From NCBI GenBank assembly GCA_016705235.1, contig JADIYP010000006.1:930001-994000 (forward strand): a stretch of DNA of 64,000 bases, written 5' to 3'. Below are positions 44,184 through 52,577 of the stretch, one piece after another. The position numbers and the translations under genes were made by a program. Position 1 is the first letter of the stretch; every line of letters starts with the position of its first letter. This DNA comes from Candidatus Leptovillus affinis (GTDB lineage: Bacteria > Chloroflexota > Anaerolineae > Promineifilales > Promineifilaceae). The notes below the pieces were generated by a model that saw nothing but the letters and a program-made list of their open reading frames with translations, did not search any database and had not been told where the DNA came from.

Positions 44184-44852
44184 CTAATCTTTGGCTAATA
44201 AATCATCCCCTTTGAGTTCCGCTTCCAGGCTGTCCCAAAGCTTATTGTAAGATTTTAGCCGAGATTTGGCGGCGCGACGGGCAGGTTTGGTATGCATGCT
44301 GGCCACCGTTTTGGCCTGCCAATCGGCCGAGCGGCCGCGGGCAATCAGGTCTGAAAGTGCGCGCGATTTATTGCCCGCCAATGCCAGACCGGTCCAATGG
44401 AAAACGGCCGTTAACCCAATCTTCGCCAGCTTATCCGCATCCCACAACACCATCGACTCCAGGTTCTTCAGCGGCTTATCCCGCCATAACCCCATGTGGT
44501 CCTCAATAGCCTGGGCCACCCGCTCAATCTTTTCCGGCGGAAACGTGGTTTGAGGCAAAAATTCGCGGGCGAATTTGGCTCCCTGACGAGGATGAGAATC
44601 GCCCGCATCTTTGCGCACATCGTGCAGCCAGGCGGCCGCCTCCACAACTTCCAGATCCGCGCCGGTCAATTCCCCCAGGCGCGTCGCCAGAGTCACAACC
44701 GATTGGACATGTTCCCAGCGATAATTAAAGGAAGCGTTATCCACGCTGCCGAAACGATAAATAATTTCTTGTTCGGTCGCTTGCTGCATGGTTTTTTTAA
44801 CTGCTTTGCGCCACGGCAGGCGACGAGGTTCGGTGTTTTTATTATCAGGCAT
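44184..44852 (-). CDS. HD-domain phosphohydrolase-like protein
   Basis: A 222-residue protein with the HD signature: RWEHVQSVV (His48), AAWLHDVRKD (His77-Asp78), AIEDHMGLW and VLWDADKLAKIG (closing Asp). HD proteins hydrolyse phosphomonoesters or nucleotides; the substrate is unknown. The C-terminus is rich in Lys/Arg (KPARRAAKSRLKSYNK). It is convergent with the glycosidase gene, separated by 11 bases. Confidence 0.85.
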   Translation of the reverse strand: MPDNKNTEPRRLPWRKAVKKTMQQATEQEIIYRFGSVDNASFNYRWEHVQSVVTLATRLGELTGADLEVVEAAAWLHDVRKDAGDSHPRQGAKFAREFLPQTTFPPEKIERVAQAIEDHMGLWRDKPLKNLESMVLWDADKLAKIGLTAVFHWTGLALAGNKSRALSDLIARGRSADWQAKTVASMHTKPARRAAKSRLKSYNKLWDSLEAELKGDDLLAKD

Positions 44853-45183
44853 GGTGTAAAGAATTCAACAACTTTCCAGATCCTAAGGGTTTGCTATTAA
44901 AATGACAAACCTCAGGGAAGTAAAACCCTTAGCGATCTGTACCATAAATCTATTCAAATTTTATTCGTGGAATTTGTAGGCGTAAATTTCAAAAAACTTA
45001 CCTTACAAAGCACTGAGGCTCTCCCTGGAGAAATTTAAACAGGCACGAATTTTTGATGATTGGTGCTTCAGGAGTGCGGTTTTGGGCACAATGTTGGGGA
45101 GACACTTAAAGACTGAGGATTATTGGGTAACAATCCTCAGTCTTTAATAGTCTTTAATGGGATCATTCCTTAAACAAGGGGGT
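44853..45183. repeat. Intergenic inverted repeats between HD protein and antitoxin-like gene
   Basis: Two elements fill this gap. CCAGATCCTAAGGGTTT...AAACCCTTAGCGATCTG (44876-44939) is a diverged copy of the AGACCCCAAGGGTTTG family. AAAGACTGAGGATT...AATCCTCAGTCTTT (45108-45146) is a stem-loop that can end the antitoxin-like transcript from the minus strand. Confidence 0.75.
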
Positions 45184-45375
45184 TTAGGCGATCGATCGCT
45201 GCGGAGCCAGGGCGTCTTCAACGAGCTTTTCCATCCAGGTATCCGCTTCGCTGGGGGCTTTTTGCCATTGACGATTATCAGCGATTTCATCCAAAATCAT
45301 TGCCGCCAAGGCGTCTTGCTCCCATTCTGGCAGCCGATTGGCTTCGGCAAAAGCTTTTTTAAGTAATTTCGTCAT
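45184..45375 (-). CDS. Small antitoxin-like protein
   Basis: A 63-residue acidic, helical protein: MTKLLKKAFAEANRLPEWEQ, DALAAMILDEIADNRQWQ and a short C-terminus. The LPEWEQDALAAMIL pattern resembles the small antitoxin-type components found in type II toxin-antitoxin modules (TIGR02574-like). No toxin gene lies next to it, so it is either an orphan antitoxin or has another regulatory role. The ribosome site AAGGAGGTTACT is strong. An AGACCCC-type repeat and a stem-loop lie on its two sides. Confidence 0.65.
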   Translation of the reverse strand: MTKLLKKAFAEANRLPEWEQDALAAMILDEIADNRQWQKAPSEADTWMEKLVEDALAPQRSIA

Positions 45376-45433
45376 AGTAACCTCCTTCTTGATATTTGAT
45401 AGTCCTCTTCCAGAACTAGATTTTTTAACTATG

Positions 45434-45494
45434 CAGACCCCAAGGGTTTGCTCCTGAGAATTTGGCTTATTTAGATACCAAACCCTTGGGGTCT
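45434..45494. repeat. AGACCCCAAGGGTTTG inverted repeat, single copy
   Basis: AGACCCCAAGGGTTTG and CAAACCCTTGGGGTCT arms (the second preceded by ATAC) flank about 30 bases of AT-rich loop. It lies upstream of the antitoxin-like gene. Confidence 0.88.
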
Positions 45495-45628
45495 TGCCAG
45501 AGGAACCTGAACAGTTACGATTTTTTAATTCCACGGGACATTATACACGATATGGCAAGCCCCCGATCCGCCAATTATCTATTATTTAGAATTCCCTGAG
45601 ACTTTCCAGACCTGCATACGCCGATGGT

Positions 45629-47845
45629 TTAACCGCCAGACCAGGGATACGGCCGTTGCGGTTCCACCCCATAATACAACTCCACTACCCGCCGAAAAAT
45701 CGGCGCAGCAACGGCCGATCCTTCGCCGGCATTCTCAATCATCACCACAATGGCAATCTCCGGCTCCTCGATGGTCGAGCCATCGGCGCGGGTAAATGGC
45801 GCGGCCGGCGCATACCCGGCAAACCAGGCGTGCGACGTACGTGGCGGGTCTTCGGCCGTGCCCGTTTTACCCGCCACCGGCACCGGCAAATCCACAAACT
45901 GGAAGGTCGCTGTGCCCGATGGGCTGTTGGCAACGCCCCACATCGCCTCTTGCAGCGTGGCGATCTGGTCGGGGGTGAGGGGCAGTTCGCCGCGCGCCTG
46001 AACCGGCCACGGCTCTTCCGGCGCGCCCGCGCCCGCGCCAATGCGGTCTACCACCGTCGGGCGGTACAATGTGCCGCCATTGGCTACGGCGGCTACCAAA
46101 TCGACCATTTGCAGCGGCGTAACCTGGACATATCCCTGACCAATCGCCATGTTCACGGCGTCGCCGGGAACCCAGCCTTCACCCACGTTATTGATTTTCC
46201 ATTCCGGGCTGGGAATTAAACCGGCAGATTCGCCGATCTGGATGCCTGTTTCCTGTCCCAGCCCAAAGCCATTGGCCACATCCGGCAAAAAATTGTTGTC
46301 AAATTGGTCCAGGTTAAATCCGGCGTCATAAAAGCAACTGTTGCACGAAACGACCAACGCCTGCCTCATGCTGATGGTGCCATGACCGCCAGCCAGCCAA
46401 TCGTATTTGACAAAATTGTCGCCCATGCGGTTCCAGGTTCCGGTGCTGGTGTAGCGGCTGTCGGCCGTGTACAGGCCGCTTTTCAGGGCAGCGGACAGCG
46501 TAATGATTTTGAAGAGCGAGCCGGATGGATAAGCGCCCTGGGTTACACGATTGAGCAACGGCCGTCCCGGGTCCGTGAGCACCGCGCTTAATTCGGCGTC
46601 ACCATCTGGCCGGTCAGCGTCAAAAACGGCCGGGTTGTAGGATGGGTAACTGGCCATGGCCCGAATCGCGCCAGTTTTAACATCCATCACCACCACCGAA
46701 CCGGCATTGGCCAACGGATAGGTTTCGATGGCTTCGGCCAGGGCTTGCTGCACGGCCGTCTGAAAATCATTATCAATCGTCGTGAAAATACTGCGCGACT
46801 GCTGCGGCGCGCGCTCGGCAATCGTGGTGACATATTGGCCGCTGGGACCAACCACGGTCAGTGTGCCGCCGCGTTCGCCGTTCAGGTATTCTTCGCCCCA
46901 CGCTTCCAGACCGGCCAAACCCACCTGTTCATCACCGCGATACCCTTGTGCCAGATAGTCGTCCAGGTTTTCAGCGGGAATGGGGCCAATGTAGCCTACC
47001 ACATGCGGCGCAACGCCATCGGCGGCGTAAATGCGCGTCAGGCGCTGCTCTGGCGGGGCTAGACCTTTGCCGATGAACGGCTGCAATTCGGCGGCGTGCG
47101 CCTGCATCACTTCTTCGGGAATGTCGCCCAGAGGCCAGTACCAATCGGGCAGGGCCTGGGCATAAATTTCTTTTATTTCCGCCGGGGTTTTGCCCAATAC
47201 CGGCGACAACGCGTTGAGCAGGGCTTCCTCGTCTTCAATTTGCCCTGGGATGACCCCTAAACTGAGGATAGTTCCCTGATAGGCCAGCGCTTTCCCCGCA
47301 AAATCGTAGATGTTGGCGCGGGCGGGCGTGCGGTAATCCATGAGCAGGCGATTGCCGCCGGCAAGTTCCGGCAGAATCAACCCTTCGTCCCAAACCACGC
47401 CCCAACGCCCTTCGGTGTAGGCCAGGGGCAGGCTGTATTCGCGGATGATGGGGCCAAGCACGGCCGTGTCCCAGGTCACCCGCACCCCCATTTCGGCCGT
47501 TTCGCCATCCTGAAGCAGCGATAAAGGCTGGGAATGAACGGCCGTAACCATTGCCGTTTGCAGCGCTTCTTCGTACCGTTGGGTAAAGGCCGCGCTGTCG
47601 ACCAACGCCTGGCTTTGTGGCGCTAACAAGCTGTACATGCCCAGATAATCGCCCGTTTCCCAGGCGCGATAAAACGCCCGACCAATTCCCCCAGCGTCTT
47701 CCAGGATGGGTACGGCCGTTGGTTTGGGTGTTTCTGTGGCCTGCGGCGTCAGGGTGGCCTCGACATAGGTATCTTGCAGCCCACCCGCGCCACAAGCAGC
47801 CAGCCAGAACACGGCCGTTAACACGATAATTACTTTCCAATTCAT
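45629..47845 (-). CDS. MecA-like class B penicillin-binding protein (lipoprotein type)
   Basis: A 738-residue transpeptidase that cross-links peptidoglycan. Its N-terminus is a lipoprotein signal (VFWLAACG, Cys18) rather than a plain anchor. An NTF2-like MecA_N domain follows (about 50-165, YRAWETGDYLGMYSLLAPQS), then the dimerisation domain (about 170-340), then the transpeptidase with Ser443-x-x-Lys446 (PSGSLFK), Ser500-Cys-Asn502 and Lys660-Thr-Gly. The layout matches PBP2a-like enzymes, a group that includes both housekeeping and low-affinity forms; sequence alone does not show resistance. A partner for RodA (14491) is plausible. Confidence 0.93.
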   Translation of the reverse strand: MNWKVIIVLTAVFWLAACGAGGLQDTYVEATLTPQATETPKPTAVPILEDAGGIGRAFYRAWETGDYLGMYSLLAPQSQALVDSAAFTQRYEEALQTAMVTAVHSQPLSLLQDGETAEMGVRVTWDTAVLGPIIREYSLPLAYTEGRWGVVWDEGLILPELAGGNRLLMDYRTPARANIYDFAGKALAYQGTILSLGVIPGQIEDEEALLNALSPVLGKTPAEIKEIYAQALPDWYWPLGDIPEEVMQAHAAELQPFIGKGLAPPEQRLTRIYAADGVAPHVVGYIGPIPAENLDDYLAQGYRGDEQVGLAGLEAWGEEYLNGERGGTLTVVGPSGQYVTTIAERAPQQSRSIFTTIDNDFQTAVQQALAEAIETYPLANAGSVVVMDVKTGAIRAMASYPSYNPAVFDADRPDGDAELSAVLTDPGRPLLNRVTQGAYPSGSLFKIITLSAALKSGLYTADSRYTSTGTWNRMGDNFVKYDWLAGGHGTISMRQALVVSCNSCFYDAGFNLDQFDNNFLPDVANGFGLGQETGIQIGESAGLIPSPEWKINNVGEGWVPGDAVNMAIGQGYVQVTPLQMVDLVAAVANGGTLYRPTVVDRIGAGAGAPEEPWPVQARGELPLTPDQIATLQEAMWGVANSPSGTATFQFVDLPVPVAGKTGTAEDPPRTSHAWFAGYAPAAPFTRADGSTIEEPEIAIVVMIENAGEGSAVAAPIFRRVVELYYGVEPQRPYPWSGG

Positions 47846-48034
47846 AGGTTTTTTCCGAGTGCGCCTCAGCCTCTTCCTTGTCCGTTTCTGTAGACGCCAA
47901 TCCGTTTTAGAATAATTGCTTATCGACGGCTAAGATTTTATGTCTGCCCGCAAATTATAGCCCAGACAATCCAGCTTTCTACATACCGCTCAGCCGCGCC
48001 GGCCAGGTCTAATCAACTGATCACGGAAAAGATC

Positions 48035-48067
48035 AAAAAAGGGGCATGACGGACACCGCCACACCCC
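48035..48067 (-). terminator. Terminator of the zinc-ribbon gene
   Basis: On the minus strand GGGGTGTGGCG pairs with CGTCATGCCCC (with wobbles) and is followed by TTTTTT. Confidence 0.7.
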
Positions 48068-48090
48068 TGCAAAGCTCCCAGGTAAACAAA

Positions 48091-48369
48091 TCAGGCCGGT
48101 AAAAGCTCAAAGGAAAAATCATGTTGGACAAGCAGCTCGATTTTTTGCCACTTCTGATTGTCTGTCAGCCTGGGAACAACGAACCCAATGCCCATGTTGT
48201 GCATCGGAAGAGCGCAATTTGGACAAACAATCTGTGCGGAAGCAATCGAAACATGCTGCCTTGAAGCCAGCCGGCACTGGCTGCAAGCAAAATTGATGGT
48301 GTTTGGATTAAATTTGTTTTCAAACAATGTTGCCAGTACCTCCTTAAAAAAATTTCTTCTGTCCATCAT
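48091..48369 (-). CDS. Small zinc-ribbon-like protein
   Basis: A 92-residue protein with two Cys pairs: ACSQCRLAS and VCPNCALPMH, spaced as in zinc ribbons. The flanks are charged (MMDRRNFFKEVLATLFE) and hydrophobic (FSFELLPA). The start at 48369 is preceded by GGGACTGACGTATG; its in-frame second Met is possible. Its role is unknown; zinc ribbons usually bind nucleic acid or protein. A terminator follows. Confidence 0.65.
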   Translation of the reverse strand: MMDRRNFFKEVLATLFENKFNPNTINFACSQCRLASRQHVSIASAQIVCPNCALPMHNMGIGFVVPRLTDNQKWQKIELLVQHDFSFELLPA

Positions 48370-48622
48370 ACGTCAGTCCCGTGGTAGGATAAAGACAAAG
48401 AGGGAGGTTATTTACTGCCTGCTCATTTAATAACCCTGGGCACATTGTAATGGAACGGCCGTCGCCCCGTCTACAGCCAATCGCCCAAATTCCACCGCCA
48501 AATATGCGCCAAAACTGACGAAAACGGCCGTTCGCATCTCGCTATCTGCCCCAGCTTTGCATACAATACTAAAACCCACACCACTACCATACAAAATCCT
48601 CTAGCAAAAAAGGGAGTAAACC

Positions 48623-49867
48623 ATGAGCACAAGTCAGAACCCACAAGATGTTGTTATTGTCGGGGCGGCGCGCACGCCCACCGGTCGTTTTATGGGCGGA
48701 TTGAGCAGCCTGACGGCCACCGATTTAGGCGCAACGGCCGTGGCCGCCGCTATAGAACGCTCTGGCATCGACCCGGCCAGCGTTTACGAAGCCATTATGG
48801 GCCATGTTGTCCAGGCGGGCGTCGGGCAGGCGCCGGCGCGGCAGGCGGCCCTGCGCGGCGGGCTGCCCAACACGGTGGGCGCCACGGCCGTCAACAAAGT
48901 CTGCGGCTCCGGCCTTAAGGCCGTGATGATGGCCGCCAATGGCATCATCGCCGGGGAAGCCGACGTGTTTGTCGCGGGCGGCATGGAAAGCATGTCCAAT
49001 GCGCCCTATTTGCTGCCCAAAGCCCGCGCCGGGCTGCGTTACGGCGATGCCCAACTGCAAGACGCCATCCTCCACGATGGCCTGTGGTGCGCCTTTCAGG
49101 ATTGGCCGATGGGCAATGCGGCCGAATTTATCGCCAAACATTTTAACGTGTCGCGGCAAGAAATGGACGAGTTTTCCCTGCGCAGCCATGAAAAAGCGGC
49201 CGAAGCGACGGTAAACGGCCGTTTCGCCGCCGAAATCACCCCTGTCGACATCAAAACGCGCAAAACCACCACCCGCCTCACCATCGACGAACCGATTCGC
49301 GCCAGCTTTAGCGAGGGCGGTTACAGCCTGGATACCAGTCTGGAACAACTGGCCAAACTCCCGGCCGCCTTTGAACAAGGCGGCGCAGTCACGGCTGGCA
49401 ACGCTCCTGGCCTCAACGACGGCGCCGCGGCTCTGGTGCTGACCAGCCGCGCCGAAGCGCAGCGCCAGGGGCTACGGCCGTTAGCCCGCATCGCCGGCTA
49501 CACCCTGGCGGCCGTCGAACCCAAATGGCTGTTTGCCGCCCCGGCCAGCGCCATGCCGCGCCTGCTCCAGCGGCTCGATTGGACCCTGGACCAGGTCGAT
49601 CTGATCGAGCTGAACGAGGCCTTTGCCGCGCAGGCGCTGGCCAACGGGGCAGAAATGGTCCAAAAAGGATACGCCTGGAACTGGGACAAGGTGAACGTGA
49701 ATGGCGGCGCGGTGGCTTTGGGGCATCCAATTGGGGCCAGCGGGGCGCGGGTTCTGGTTACGCTGCTTTATGCGCTGCAAAATCGCGGCCTGCGCCGGGG
49801 AATTGCCTCGCTCTGCCTGGGCGGCGGCGAAGCAGTGGCGTTAGCGGTGGAAATGGAAAACGGGTAG
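48623..49867 (+). CDS. Acetyl-CoA C-acetyltransferase (thiolase)
   Basis: A 414-residue thiolase condensing or cleaving acyl-CoA thioesters. The nucleophile Cys94 is in NKVCGSGLKAV; NEAFAAQALANG, GGAVALGHPIGASG and the second cysteine in SLCLGGGEAVA complete the active site. Length and motifs match the acetoacetyl-CoA thiolase group. The ribosome site AAAAAAGGGAGTAAACC precedes ATG 48623. With the enoyl-CoA hydratase at 6474 it suggests fatty-acid or short-chain acyl metabolism, but they are not in one operon. Confidence 0.95.
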   Translation: MSTSQNPQDVVIVGAARTPTGRFMGGLSSLTATDLGATAVAAAIERSGIDPASVYEAIMGHVVQAGVGQAPARQAALRGGLPNTVGATAVNKVCGSGLKAVMMAANGIIAGEADVFVAGGMESMSNAPYLLPKARAGLRYGDAQLQDAILHDGLWCAFQDWPMGNAAEFIAKHFNVSRQEMDEFSLRSHEKAAEATVNGRFAAEITPVDIKTRKTTTRLTIDEPIRASFSEGGYSLDTSLEQLAKLPAAFEQGGAVTAGNAPGLNDGAAALVLTSRAEAQRQGLRPLARIAGYTLAAVEPKWLFAAPASAMPRLLQRLDWTLDQVDLIELNEAFAAQALANGAEMVQKGYAWNWDKVNVNGGAVALGHPIGASGARVLVTLLYALQNRGLRRGIASLCLGGGEAVALAVEMENG

Positions 49868-50089
49868 GCTAGACCCTAAGGGTTTGAGCGCCAGAAGCTC
49901 TAATTTCTGGTTCTTCAGGAATTCAGGGGATTGACACCCAATGATGCGTGAAGCGTGTTGCGTGACCAGAGAGACCTCACGCAACACGCTTCACGTTTCA
50001 CGCCCGACCCCACGAAATCCTAAAGACCCTAATTTCTCAAGTGCAAACCCTTGGGGTCTAAATGGCTCCCTGTTCGGTTTGTCGGTAGG
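49868..50089. repeat. Nested intergenic repeats: GCGTGA hairpin inside an AGACCCC-type inverted repeat
   Basis: The outer arms are AGACCCTAAGGGTTTG (49870-49885) and CAAACCCTTGGGGTCT (50044-50059), much further apart (about 160 bases) than in other copies. Between them lies GCGTGA hairpin copy 3 at 49942-50003, with arms TGATGCGTGAAGCGTGTTGC and its imperfect complement and the loop CCAGAGAGACC, which is the reverse complement of the loop at 3335. The arrangement suggests one element inserted into another. The gap separates convergent genes. Confidence 0.8.
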
Positions 50090-51481
50090 TCAGGCAACGG
50101 CCGTGGCCTGTTTGATGCGCGGCGCGGCATTTTGCATTTGCGCCGGCGAAACCCAAGCCGCCGAAGCCGTCTCATCCACAAAGTAGCTAAAACAGGCCTC
50201 GTCGACCAGCGCCGGGGTCATGTGCGGCGTGATTTTTTCATACTCACACAAAGCGATCACAATTTTCACAATATCGCGGGGATGAACCGACTGCATCACC
50301 CGGCCGGCTTCCCGATACCACTTTTGCAGCAGGTGAACGAAAGAGCGTTTGTCGAAGGGCACATTGTAATGCTTGCAAACTGCCAAAAATATCTGGTAAA
50401 ACAATTTTTCGTCCGGGCTGCCGACCAATACCTTCATTTGAATACGGCGCAAGAACGCATCGTCAACCAGATCGTTGGGGTCCAGGTTGGTGGAAAAAAC
50501 GATTAACTGTTGGAATGGCACTTCCACCGACTGCCCGGATTGCAGCCGCAAAAAGTCGATACTGCTTTCCAGCGGCACAATCCAGCGATTGAGCAGCTCT
50601 TGTGGGCGCATTTGTTGGCGGCCAAAGTCGTCGATGAGGAACATGCCGCCGTTGGCTTTCATTTGCAGCGGCGCTTCATATATTTTGGCGATGGGTTCGT
50701 AGCGCAAATCCAGCGCGTCCATTGTCAACTCGCCGCCAACCATGACGGACGGCCGTTGAAACAACCGCCACCGCTTATCCACCTTCAACTTATCAGCCCC
50801 ACCACCCTGCCCATACGGATCCAGATACAGGCTGATATCATCGTCACTCAGGGGAATATGCACCAACGGATCAAAAATGCGGATGATTTGGCCGCCTACC
50901 GTTATCGAATCGGGCAGCCAGACAGGATCATCCTTGGCCAGTAGTTTGGCGATGGCTTCGGCGATGGTTGTTTTGCCATTGCCGGGTGGGCCGTACAAAA
51001 ACAGCGAAGAGCCAGAATTAACGGCCGGACCAATTCGCCGGTGAAAATTATCGGGCAAAATCAAATGAGCCAGCGCCTCCTGCACCTGGTTGGGTGACAC
51101 TTGCCGGTGGCCGCCTGTCTGCGCCAGAATCGCCGCTGAATAATCGGCCAGAGAAACGGGAACGCGCCCCACATATTGACTCCGCTCAAACGCATCCCGC
51201 GCCCGTCCTGCCCCGGCGTCCGTTGGACTATACGTAAAACTCAGGCTGCCCAGCGAACCCGCTTTGGTAATCTCTACCAGATGCTCCTGCTTCATGCGGC
51301 TCAACAACTCATCAATAACGCCGGCATGAATGCCCAACACCGTCGATACGCGCGCCACGCTGGCTTCCCCTTCATTGAACAACAGCCGAAAGATAATGTC
51401 TTGTATTAACCCGACAGGAACCCCCAGGCCATCTACTTTCAATACAGGAGCCAATATCTTCTCTAGACTTGACGATTTCAT
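50090..51481 (-). CDS. AAA+ ATPase with N-terminal winged-helix-like region (paralogue 2)
   Basis: A 463-residue ATPase closely related to 32329-33642. Walker A is YGPPGNGKTT (164-172), Walker B MFLIDDFGRQQ, sensor 1 FSTNLDP, and the shared blocks VGGELTMDALDLRYEPIAK, IYEAPLQMKANGG and LLNRWIVPLE are nearly identical to the first copy. The N-terminal 130 residues diverge more, which suggests different partners for a common motor. It has a longer C-terminus rich in Ala. It stands alone on the minus strand. Role unknown. Confidence 0.85.
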   Translation of the reverse strand: MKSSSLEKILAPVLKVDGLGVPVGLIQDIIFRLLFNEGEASVARVSTVLGIHAGVIDELLSRMKQEHLVEITKAGSLGSLSFTYSPTDAGAGRARDAFERSQYVGRVPVSLADYSAAILAQTGGHRQVSPNQVQEALAHLILPDNFHRRIGPAVNSGSSLFLYGPPGNGKTTIAEAIAKLLAKDDPVWLPDSITVGGQIIRIFDPLVHIPLSDDDISLYLDPYGQGGGADKLKVDKRWRLFQRPSVMVGGELTMDALDLRYEPIAKIYEAPLQMKANGGMFLIDDFGRQQMRPQELLNRWIVPLESSIDFLRLQSGQSVEVPFQQLIVFSTNLDPNDLVDDAFLRRIQMKVLVGSPDEKLFYQIFLAVCKHYNVPFDKRSFVHLLQKWYREAGRVMQSVHPRDIVKIVIALCEYEKITPHMTPALVDEACFSYFVDETASAAWVSPAQMQNAAPRIKQATAVA

Positions 51482-51733
51482 ATATCTTTCACCTGTGGAG
51501 GATAGTTCCGCTTATTTGTTTGCTTACAATCAGTCGCTAATTACGCCTTTAAGTATAGGCTACAACAAAATTATCAATATAGGAAGATGGTCAAGCTGTT
51601 TTGACGCTGACAAACCAGTGCCATATAATGCCCGATAATTTATGACAAAAAGTAAGGACTTGTGTGACGCACCTAAAACCCCAAGGGTTTGTTTTGTATA
51701 GACACAGTTACAACAAAAGTTGAAAATGAACCT
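51482..51733. repeat. Gap with a single AGACCCC-type arm
   Basis: The divergent gap between the ATPase and the methyltransferase holds one arm only, ACCCCAAGGGTTTG (51675-51688), with no complementary arm seen. Promoters are likely on both strands, but none is clear enough to list. Confidence 0.5.
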
Positions 51734-52564
51734 ATGAATGATCAGGACAACAAATCATTACCTTCTACACTATACACTGAAGAGTATTTTTTGACAGCGT
51801 GTGAAGGGTATGACGTATTTATTGAATCCGAAGGCGTGCAGCTTTCTCGTCGCCTGCGAGATTCCTTTAAGCTGGCCGAGGTTACGGCCGGTATGCGCAT
51901 TCTGGATGTGGGCTGCGGGCGTGGCGAAATTATTCGGCATTGCATGGAAATGGGCATCGAAGCCTATGGCATTGATTATGCCGAAGCCGCAATGAGCATG
52001 ACGCAGGAGGTCATTGCGGCCGAACGGGCCAAATTGGCCGCAGAAGGCAACAATCTAGCCGAGGTTAAAGCTGGCGTCTGCCGCTCCGACGCCAAATATC
52101 TGCCGTTTCCCACCGCTTATTTTGACCGGGTTTTGATGTTTGACGTGGTAGAACATTTATATCCCTGGGAGCTGCACGAGGCGATGTTGGAAGTGCGGCG
52201 GGTGCTGAAGGATGACGGCCGTTTCATCATCCATACCGCCCCCAACCGCTGGTACGACCTGTATGCCTACCCCTGGGTGCGCCGCGTGCGCACCCTGCTC
52301 GGCGACGGCGATAAATACCCCAAAGACCCGCGGGCGATTACGGCCGTTAACCTCGACGTCCATGTCAACGAACAAGATTTACGCAGCATGAAAAAAACGC
52401 TGAACGCCGCCGGCTTCAAAGCCACCGTCTGGCTGGATTCCCCGCCGCAAAACCGCCAGGAAAACGCCCTTATGGCCGGTCTGCGGCGCATCGCCTTCGG
52501 CGTCCCCCCTATCCGTTGGTTCTTTGAACGCGAAGTCTTCGCGATTGGGCAAAAAGACAGTTGA
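51734..52564 (+). CDS. Class I SAM-dependent methyltransferase
   Basis: A 276-residue methyltransferase. Motif I is RILDVGCGRGEIIRHC (about 55-70), followed by GIDYAEAA (acidic ribose-binding end of strand 2), AKYLPFPTAYFDRVLMFDVVEHL (motif II/post) and LKDDGRFIIHTAPN (motif III). The C-terminal region (VNEQDLRSMKKTLNAAGF) is like sugar/lipid or quinone O-methyltransferases. The substrate is not readable. It overlaps or nearly abuts the GT-C glycosyltransferase gene (which starts about 14 bases after its end), so a cell-envelope substrate is plausible. Confidence 0.88.
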   Translation: MNDQDNKSLPSTLYTEEYFLTACEGYDVFIESEGVQLSRRLRDSFKLAEVTAGMRILDVGCGRGEIIRHCMEMGIEAYGIDYAEAAMSMTQEVIAAERAKLAAEGNNLAEVKAGVCRSDAKYLPFPTAYFDRVLMFDVVEHLYPWELHEAMLEVRRVLKDDGRFIIHTAPNRWYDLYAYPWVRRVRTLLGDGDKYPKDPRAITAVNLDVHVNEQDLRSMKKTLNAAGFKATVWLDSPPQNRQENALMAGLRRIAFGVPPIRWFFEREVFAIGQKDS

Positions 52565-52577
52565 ACTTTGGGAGTTG

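Noticed and set aside
45629..47845. A beta-lactam resistance determinant
   Set aside because: MecA-like domain order is common in housekeeping PBPs; sequence alone does not show low affinity.
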